The translations under genes and the position numbers were made by a program. The notes below the pieces were generated by a model. The model was not told where the DNA came from, ran no database searches, and saw nothing but the letters and a program-made list of their open reading frames with translations. Below are positions 1-4,262 of a stretch of DNA of 5,293 bases, piece by piece. The DNA is from Calditrichota bacterium (lineage in GTDB: Bacteria; Calditrichota; Calditrichia; RBG-13-44-9; J075). The stretch covers positions 1 through 5,293 of the forward strand of contig RFIL01000320.1 in the NCBI GenBank assembly GCA_003695285.1. The letters run 5' to 3'. Numbering within the stretch: the first letter of the stretch is position 1; every line of letters starts with the position of its first letter.

Positions 1-1181
1 TCATAATACCATTGTATGGTGGCTATCTCAGCACCATTAGCTTGTACTTCTTCCACAAAACTTTCCACAAAATCCTGCCCGTATTCATTTACCGGGGCAA
101 TGACTGCAATCCGTTTTAATTGTAATTTTTGCGAGGCATAGTCGCCTAAAAATCTCCCCTTGGTATGGGCATCAGGATTTAACTGGAAGGAATATTGGCT
201 TAAACCGGTAAGCCCTGCCTGGGAACTGAGGGGGATAATGTAAGGAATCCGTTCGTATCGAGACATCATGGACAGGGCGGCGCAGGGGTCAGCCTGGATG
301 GGGCCTATCATACATAAGGGATCGTTTAGTTCCATTGCCTCCTCAGCTGTTTTTAAAGCACTGAGTACGCTGGGCGATACATCAAAACTTTGAAAGCCGA
401 TCTTTTCGCGGGGATTTCTTTGACGATATTCAAAGATGGCATATTGCATCCCCAATTCCATTTCGTCGCCAATTTTTTTCACCTGGGGATCCGTAGGTTT
501 GAGAAATACGAAGCCATTGCGGGTCACTCCCCGTACGGTAGGTTTACCCAGCAATCGACGTGCTTCATCCGCATAAAAATGGTTGGGTTGCTCTCGTAAA
601 AAGGAGCGTAATAACCGGTTGGCCCGTTGTTTTTCCCCTTTACGTAACAATTTTTTAGCGAGAACGACCTTCGCCAGCCCGTCAAATTCGGCGTTGGGAT
701 GATCTCTGCGGAGTGCTTCAATTTGATTGGGGGATAAAAAATGATCCATGGTTTGAAAGGTGTATTCACCTGCTAAACGTTTTAAACGTGGATCGCGGCT
801 GTTTTCGATCACCCATAACCACTCCTCCACCGCTCGCATATAGCGATGAAGTTTAAACATGGTATTCCCCAGTAAATGGTGCATGTCATCAAGGTATTTA
901 CTATCCGGGAATTTATTAAAAAAATTCAAACACAGATTTTCCACTTTAGGGTAATCACCCAGCTTATAATAGGATTTCGCCAGCATTAGCCGGGTAGCGG
1001 TAATCAGACGGCCACTGGGGTATTGTTGCCAGATCTGTAAAAAAGTTTGTTGGGCAGCCTCATAACGTCCTTGTTTATATGCCTCCACTCCTTGATTGAA
1101 AAGCGATTCTTCGTTGGATTCCTGAGCGAATACTATGGCGGAACCAATTAACAGAACTACTAAGATGAGATTGGCTTTCAA
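1..1181 (-). CDS. TPR + periplasmic ligand-binding (LpoA-like) exported protein, 3' end cut by window
   Basis: 393 codons are visible and the frame is still open at the left edge. Residues 1-19 form a Sec signal peptide (basic MKAN, hydrophobic LILVVLLIGSAIV, cleavage VFA|QE); no lipobox cysteine is seen. Residues ~24-130 are TPR-like repeats (GVEAYKQGRYEAAQQTF, then LAKSYYKLGDYPKVENLC, then HHLLGNTMFKLHRYMRAVEEW), with more helical repeats to ~212. From ~223 the chain resembles a type I periplasmic-binding fold: MIGPIQADPCAAL (291-303), RIPYIIPLSS (311-320), and the second-lobe strand KRIAVIAPVNEYGQDF (356-371). This TPR-then-ligand-binding order is that of LpoA-type penicillin-binding-protein activators and related amino-acid ABC-type receptors; E. 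coli LpoA is an outer-membrane lipoprotein, which this is not. No transporter genes are seen beside it. The ligand and any peptidoglycan role are not shown by the sequence. The family-level call is good, the specific function uncertain. Confidence 0.8.
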   Translation of the reverse strand, partial: MKANLILVVLLIGSAIVFAQESNEESLFNQGVEAYKQGRYEAAQQTFLQIWQQYPSGRLITATRLMLAKSYYKLGDYPKVENLCLNFFNKFPDSKYLDDMHHLLGNTMFKLHRYMRAVEEWLWVIENSRDPRLKRLAGEYTFQTMDHFLSPNQIEALRRDHPNAEFDGLAKVVLAKKLLRKGEKQRANRLLRSFLREQPNHFYADEARRLLGKPTVRGVTRNGFVFLKPTDPQVKKIGDEMELGMQYAIFEYRQRNPREKIGFQSFDVSPSVLSALKTAEEAMELNDPLCMIGPIQADPCAALSMMSRYERIPYIIPLSSQAGLTGLSQYSFQLNPDAHTKGRFLGDYASQKLQLKRIAVIAPVNEYGQDFVESFVEEVQANGAEIATIQWYY

Positions 1182-1188
1182 GATCCTA

Positions 1189-1194
1189 CTCCTT
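1189..1194 (-). promoter_or_regulatory. Shine-Dalgarno AAGGAG fixing a TTG start
   Basis: AAGGAG lies 7 nt before the TTG at 1181. No ATG or GTG occurs in this frame between the upstream in-frame TAA and this TTG, and the signal peptide begins exactly here. TTG is therefore the likely start codon. Confidence 0.8.
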
Positions 1195-1254
1195 CTCTTT
1201 ACAATACCGTCATGTTAAGATGTCGTATAGATGCTTTTTTATCCTTCAAAATTC

Positions 1255-1304
1255 ATTCTGTTCGATAGAATCGCCACCTACCTCTTTAATGTATCCGGAG
1301 GTAG
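1255..1304 (-). other. Two small hairpins in the leader of the LpoA-like gene
   Basis: The leader RNA (about 1340 to 1182) can form a 7-bp stem (CTACCTC/GAGGTAG, arms 1298-1304 and 1278-1284, 13-nt loop) and then a 5-bp stem (ATTCT/AGAAT, arms 1267-1271 and 1255-1259, 7-nt loop). Neither is followed by a U tract. I do not recognise a known riboswitch class. Apart from these, the terminator and the promoter, I see nothing in 1182-1474. Confidence 0.35.
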
Positions 1305-1345
1305 AGCTCGGATAAGATTAAGAATAATTTGGTGCTTAGCGAAAA

Positions 1346-1374
1346 AATATACGAGAAAGATGGTTGAATGTCAA
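1346..1374 (-). promoter_or_regulatory. Sigma70-type promoter for the LpoA-like gene
   Basis: On the minus strand: -35 TTGACA (1369-1374, 6/6), a spacer of exactly 17 nt, and -10 TATATT (1346-1351, 5/6). Predicted transcription start is near 1340, leaving a 5' untranslated leader of about 160 nt before the TTG at 1181. It lies just downstream of the terminator of the preceding aminotransferase gene, so the envelope protein should be an independent transcription unit. Confidence 0.75.
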
Positions 1375-1376
1375 CC
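1362..1376. repeat. Palindrome GGTTGA-ATG-TCAACC over the -35 box
   Basis: Perfect 6-bp inverted repeat with a 3-bp centre (arms 1362-1367 and 1371-1376). It contains most of the -35 hexamer of the promoter above. The position suits a repressor operator, but a short palindrome can arise by chance. Confidence 0.4.
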
Positions 1377-1410
1377 CGGATAAAAAACGAAGTGTTAGAA
1401 AAACCATAAA

Positions 1411-1442
1411 TAAAAAAGCCTGCCCTGAAAGAAGCGGCAGGC
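1411..1442 (-). terminator. Intrinsic terminator after the class I aminotransferase
   Basis: Minus-strand stem GCCTGCC/GGCAGGC (1436-1442 with 1418-1424), 11-nt loop, then six T's (1412-1417). It sits 32 nt after the aminotransferase stop codon. The plus-strand side has no T run, so it acts in the minus direction only. Confidence 0.9.
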
Positions 1443-1474
1443 ATGGTGCTTGATTTTACGTGATAACATCATCT

Positions 1475-2674
1475 TTACTTTACCCGTCCGGGATAAACGG
1501 ATAATGCTTTTTTCAATATTTCCATTGATCGTTGCATGGCCTTAGTGTTTAACACAAAGGCAATACGCACCTCATCAATACCCATTCCCGGAGTGGCATA
1601 AAATCCATTCGCGGGGGCCAACATGACCGTTTCATTGTTATCATGAAATTCTTCCAGCAACCATTGAGAAAATTTGTCCGCATCATCTACCGGTAGTTTG
1701 GCAATGGTATAGAAAGCTCCCTGAGGTTTCTGACAAATGACGCCGGGTATCTCTTGCAGGGCATCGACAACGATATCCCTTCGTCTGCGGTATTCCTGCA
1801 TCACTTCTTCAAAGTAAGAAGCCGGGGTATTCAGTGCTGCCAGAGCGGCAATTTGTTCCAGAGTTGGGGGGCAAAGTCTGGCTTGCCCGAAACGCAATGC
1901 TGTTTCCAGGATCTCTTTGTTGTGAGTTACCAGACATCCAATCCGAGCACCACAGGCGCTATATCGTTTGGAAATGCTATCTACCAGGATGGCTCGATCA
2001 TCGATTCCGGGAAAATGCAGGATGGAGTGATGCACAGCGCCATCAAAAACAAATTCTCGGTAAACCTCATCGGATATGATAAACAAATCATGATCCAGAG
2101 CGATTTTCCGTACTCTTTCCAATTCCTCGCGGGTATAAACATAACCGGTAGGATTATTGGGATTGCAGATGAGTATGACGCGGGTGCGTGGTGTGATCTT
2201 ATTGAGAATCTGCTCATCCGGGGGAAGCCGAAACCCATCCTCGGCGTAGCAGGTAATGGGAACGATCTTTACTCCGGCTTCATGGGCAAATCCGATATAA
2301 TTGGTGTAAAACGGTTCCGGTATTAAAATTTCGTCTTCATGGTCCATCGTTGCCATCATGGCAAAGATGATAGCTTCGCTTCCGGCGGTGGTGACAATAA
2401 TCTCTTCTTTGGTAACCGCAATGTCGTATTGTTGATAATACCTGGCCAGTCCTTCACGGTATTCCCATAAACCTGCGGAATGTCCATATTCCAGCACTTT
2501 GATCTGATGATTTCGAAAAGCGTCCAGCATCACCTGAGGTGTGGGGATATCCGGTTGGCCGATGTTAAGATGATACACCTTAATCCCTCTTCGTTTGGCA
2601 TCTTCCGCATATGGTACCAGTTTACGGATGGGGGACGGTGGCATGTTTAATGCACGTTGTGATAGCCGGGGCAT
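1475..2674 (-). CDS. PLP-dependent class I/II aminotransferase (aspartate aminotransferase-like)
   Basis: A complete 399-residue fold-type I aminotransferase, the normal length for the family. Visible motifs: NIGQPD (37-42) at the substrate N-terminal region; AGSEA (97-101), binding PLP phosphate; NPNNPTG (171-177); SDEVY (201-205), whose Asp202 and Tyr205 contact the PLP ring; SISKRYSACGARIG (233-246), with Lys236 the Schiff-base lysine and Arg244 binding phosphate; and Arg370 in DEVRIAF, the substrate-carboxylate arginine. The catalytic set is intact, so an active cytoplasmic enzyme exchanging an amino group with 2-oxoglutarate is expected. The amino-acid substrate (Asp, aromatic, Ala or other) cannot be read from the motifs. 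The ATG at 2674 has AGGAG 7 nt upstream. It lies 110 nt downstream of ilvE on the same strand and ends at a terminator, so the two are probably co-transcribed, though no strong promoter in the gap excludes a separate weak one. Confidence 0.93.
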   Translation of the reverse strand: MPRLSQRALNMPPSPIRKLVPYAEDAKRRGIKVYHLNIGQPDIPTPQVMLDAFRNHQIKVLEYGHSAGLWEYREGLARYYQQYDIAVTKEEIIVTTAGSEAIIFAMMATMDHEDEILIPEPFYTNYIGFAHEAGVKIVPITCYAEDGFRLPPDEQILNKITPRTRVILICNPNNPTGYVYTREELERVRKIALDHDLFIISDEVYREFVFDGAVHHSILHFPGIDDRAILVDSISKRYSACGARIGCLVTHNKEILETALRFGQARLCPPTLEQIAALAALNTPASYFEEVMQEYRRRRDIVVDALQEIPGVICQKPQGAFYTIAKLPVDDADKFSQWLLEEFHDNNETVMLAPANGFYATPGMGIDEVRIAFVLNTKAMQRSMEILKKALSVYPGRVK

Positions 2675-2734
2675 TCTTTTTCTCCTGAAATAACTTTTTC
2701 GATGGTGAATCTATTGCTTAAAAACCTCTACTCA

Positions 2735-2771
2735 GGCCCTCTGAAATTAATGATCTTATCTTCAGAGGGCC
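2735..2771 (-). other. Perfect 11-bp hairpin between ilvE and the downstream aminotransferase
   Basis: GGCCCTCTGAA (2761-2771 on the minus strand) and TTCAGAGGGCC (2735-2745) form a perfect 11-bp stem with a 15-nt loop, 13 nt after the ilvE stop. The nearest T run (TTTTT) starts about 10 nt beyond the stem, so it is not a canonical intrinsic terminator. It could be a weak or partial terminator, an mRNA 3'-end stabiliser or a processing site that lets ilvE and the next gene be expressed at different levels. Confidence 0.65.
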
Positions 2772-2784
2772 ACAAATCATTATT

Positions 2785-3834
2785 TTAGAAGCGGCTTAAT
2801 CGTTCTTTTTCCATAGAGTCGGGAGATTCACCAAGAGCCATTCGTGCTTCTTCAGGTGAGTCATAAACATAGGTCAGCCAGTGGTCATAGGACTCATGTT
2901 TTCCTCTTACCACTTCTCCATATAATTTGGAGAGTTGCAAGGTTATTTTCCCAGGAGTTCCATCACCAATGGTGAACACTTCCCATTCATCCGGCGACTT
3001 CTCTTGATCCCGTCCATCGGTAATTCTGGTAATTGGGGTTACCTCAGCGGCGGTTCCGGTAAAAAAGACTTCATCAGCGTTTAAAAATTCTTCTATGGTA
3101 ATGGGACTGATTTCGGTTTCATATCCCAGATCTCGGGCGAGTTCCAGAATGGTGGTGCGAGTGATTCCCTCTAAAATAGATTCGAATTTATCATTGGTTT
3201 TGACGATCCCGTTTTTTACCAGAATAATATTTTCACCGGGACCTTCTGCAATTCTTCCTTCTAAATTCAGAAAAATACCTTCATCAAAACCCATTCGGCG
3301 AGCATAAGTGGCATGGATATTGGACTGAACATAAAGACCACCCAATTTCACCGAGGCATTAATTTGTGTATGGTGGAACCGTTTCCAGGGGAGAAGTAGT
3401 ACATGTACCCCGGTGGCAATGGCTTCATCTCCCAGGTAGGCTCCCCATTCCCAACAACCAATCGTAAGTTCCACCGGACAGGCTTTTGGAGTTAATCCCA
3501 GATTTCCATAGCTATAAAAAAGGTTGGGGCGAATATAGGCGCTACGTAACCGATTTTCTCTGACGATTAAACGACAGGCTTCAATAATCTCTTCTTTAGT
3601 ATAGGGAACATCCATATTTAAAGCAGCTGCAGATGTGAAGAATCTATCGATATGATCTTCTAAACGAAAGATAGCCGGCCCTCTGGAAGTTTCGTATGCG
3701 CGAATTCCCTCAAAAACCGAACTCCCATAATGCAGAACGTGGGACATCACATGGACCAATCGGGTGTCCCAATCATATATTTCACCCATGTGCCAGTACT
3801 TCTTGGCTCCCGGGAAATAGGTGGTATCAAACAT
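2785..3834 (-). CDS. ilvE: Branched-chain-amino-acid aminotransferase IlvE (class IV)
   Basis: Fold-type IV PLP enzyme catalysing reversible transamination of Leu, Ile and Val with 2-oxoglutarate, the last step of their synthesis or first of their breakdown. It matches E. coli IlvE closely: HVMSHVLHYGSSVFEGIRAYET (within 28-49), SAYIRPNLF (98-106), WGAYLG (130-135), the Schiff-base lysine Lys163 in SVKLGG, EGRIAEGPGENI (192-203) with Glu197, LEGITRTTI (221-229), and EVFFTGTAAEVTPI (255-268). At 349 residues it is about 40 longer than the E. coli enzyme: extra residues near 275-290 and a charged tail of about 25 residues after the usual SYDHWL end. The ATG at 3834 has AAGGAG 6 nt upstream. It is the first gene of a probable two-gene minus-strand operon and is preceded by a leader carrying a short Leu-rich ORF and a terminator. 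The family call is firm; D-amino-acid or aminodeoxychorismate-type activity is unlikely given these motifs. Confidence 0.95.
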   Translation of the reverse strand: MFDTTYFPGAKKYWHMGEIYDWDTRLVHVMSHVLHYGSSVFEGIRAYETSRGPAIFRLEDHIDRFFTSAAALNMDVPYTKEEIIEACRLIVRENRLRSAYIRPNLFYSYGNLGLTPKACPVELTIGCWEWGAYLGDEAIATGVHVLLLPWKRFHHTQINASVKLGGLYVQSNIHATYARRMGFDEGIFLNLEGRIAEGPGENIILVKNGIVKTNDKFESILEGITRTTILELARDLGYETEISPITIEEFLNADEVFFTGTAAEVTPITRITDGRDQEKSPDEWEVFTIGDGTPGKITLQLSKLYGEVVRGKHESYDHWLTYVYDSPEEARMALGESPDSMEKERLSRF

Positions 3835-3895
3835 GGCAATCTCCTTCTTTTAAGTTTGGATAAAGGTATTGAATTTTAGAATTACCTGGTGCCAT

Positions 3896-3930
3896 AAAAA
3901 AAGCCTGGACTATATAAGTGCCAGGCTTTT
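3896..3930 (-). terminator. Intrinsic terminator inside the ilvE leader
   Basis: Minus-strand stem AAAAGCCTGG/CCAGGCTTTT (3921-3930 with 3899-3908), 12-nt loop, and a run of seven T's (3896-3902). It lies between the ilvE promoter and the ilvE start, so it must be read through for ilvE to be expressed from that promoter. The plus side has only four T's, so any terminator activity there would be weaker. Confidence 0.85.
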
Positions 3931-3934
3931 CTGG

Positions 3935-3961
3935 AGGTTAAGTTATTGAAAAAGGTTAAGT
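3935..3961 (-). repeat. 9-bp direct repeat ACTTAACCT in the ilvE leader
   Basis: ACTTAACCT occurs at 3953-3961 (over the Leu-Asn-Leu codons of the leader ORF) and again at 3935-3943 (starting in its stop codon), 18 nt apart start to start. Whether it is functional is unknown. Confidence 0.5.
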
Positions 3962-3972
3962 ATAAATAACAT
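3943..3972 (-). CDS. Putative leader peptide MLFILNLFQ
   Basis: A nine-codon ORF: ATG TTA TTT ATA CTT AAC CTT TTT CAA, then TAA. It has a Shine-Dalgarno AAGGA (3981-3985) 8 nt before the ATG. Three of nine residues are Leu and one is Ile, both substrates or products of the IlvE enzyme encoded next; two are Phe. It ends 12 nt before the terminator stem, the spacing expected for ribosome-coupled attenuation. It is very short, so the codon bias alone could be chance in AT-rich DNA; the case rests on its position between promoter and terminator. Confidence 0.5.
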   Translation of the reverse strand: MLFILNLFQ

Positions 3973-3987
3973 GTTTTCTATCCTTAT

Positions 3988-4004
3988 TTTTAATGCCATT
4001 AAAA
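3988..4004. repeat. Palindrome TTTTAAT-GCC-ATTAAAA near the ilvE transcription start
   Basis: Perfect 7-bp inverted repeat with a 3-bp centre (arms 3988-3994 and 3998-4004), within the first ~25 nt of the predicted ilvE leader. It could be an operator or a small RNA hairpin just before the leader Shine-Dalgarno. It is AT-rich, so chance is possible. Confidence 0.4.
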
Positions 4005-4017
4005 TTGTCGGTGATTT

Positions 4018-4046
4018 ATAATATCAAATAAGTCGAAAAATGTCAA
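4018..4046 (-). promoter_or_regulatory. Strong sigma70-type promoter for the ilvE leader/operon
   Basis: On the minus strand: -35 TTGACA (4041-4046, 6/6), 17-nt spacer, -10 TATTAT (4018-4023, 5/6). Predicted start is near 4012. No other convincing gene lies downstream before ilvE, so it should drive ilvE through the leader terminator. Confidence 0.8.
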
Positions 4047-4210
4047 GGGACGTTTAAAGAATCTGTAAGCTAAATTAACTTTTGGAAAGTTCCGTTTTTT
4101 CTGAGCAGCCTTGCTGATACCATATTCTTTGTCCGGATGTTCCTTCTGACATTAGCTTTTTCAATTTCACTTTCAAAGATTTCTTTTTCTACATTGAGTT
4201 TTCCTCTGAA
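4047..4210. other. Intergenic stretch without a convincing gene
   Basis: Part of the 428-nt gap between ilvE and the GH2 gene. It is strongly strand-asymmetric: the plus strand is pyrimidine-rich from about 4090 to 4250. An open minus-strand frame (4070-4318, 82 codons from a TTG) crosses it but lacks a Shine-Dalgarno and overlaps the GH2 signal-peptide codons. I see no RNA gene or repeat here. Confidence 0.5.
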
Positions 4211-4239
4211 TTGCATTTCTAAATCATTTTCCGTATTTT
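4211..4239 (+). promoter_or_regulatory. Weak candidate promoter for the GH2 gene
   Basis: TTGCAT (4211-4216, 3/6), 17-nt spacer, TATTTT (4234-4239, 4/6). The start would fall near 4246, about 17 nt before the GH2 ATG. It is the best-placed candidate on this strand but far from consensus. Confidence 0.3.
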
Positions 4240-4251
4240 CCTCGCCTGAAT

Positions 4252-4258
4252 GGAGGAG
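4252..4258 (+). promoter_or_regulatory. Shine-Dalgarno GGAGGAG of the GH2 gene
   Basis: GGAGGAG ends 4 nt before the ATG at 4263. An out-of-frame ATG at 4259 abuts it but is too close and leads to a 45-codon frame with no signal peptide. A TGA (4260-4262) directly precedes the chosen ATG in frame, so no longer start is possible. Confidence 0.75.
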
Positions 4259-4262
4259 ATGA

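Larger units (their letters stand above)
3835..4012 (-). promoter_or_regulatory. Putative leader-peptide transcription attenuator upstream of ilvE
   Basis: The leader RNA predicted from the promoter at 4018-4046 runs about 178 nt to the ilvE ATG. In order it carries a Shine-Dalgarno AAGGA (3981-3985), a nine-codon ORF with three Leu and one Ile codons, a terminator with seven U's, and then the ilvE ribosome-binding site. A possible antiterminator is only 4 bp: CCAG (3931-3934) with CTGG (3921-3924), the latter part of the terminator's 5' arm. A ribosome stalled on the Leu codons would leave CCAG free; one at the stop codon would cover it. The layout is seen directly, while the regulatory role is inferred. 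The weak antiterminator is the main gap in the case. Confidence 0.55.

Noticed and set aside
390..769. Open frames on both strands within the LpoA-like gene
   Set aside because: They overlap a well-supported coding sequence in other frames and lack any family features.
1754..2326. 190-codon plus-strand open frame
   Set aside because: It lies wholly antisense to the class I aminotransferase, whose motifs are intact, and has no recognisable domain.
3993..4022. Plus-strand TATAAT (4017-4022) with ATGCCA (3993-3998) as a GH2 promoter
   Set aside because: The TATAAT is the mirror of the minus-strand -10 box of ilvE, the -35 match is poor, and it would leave a leader of over 230 nt.
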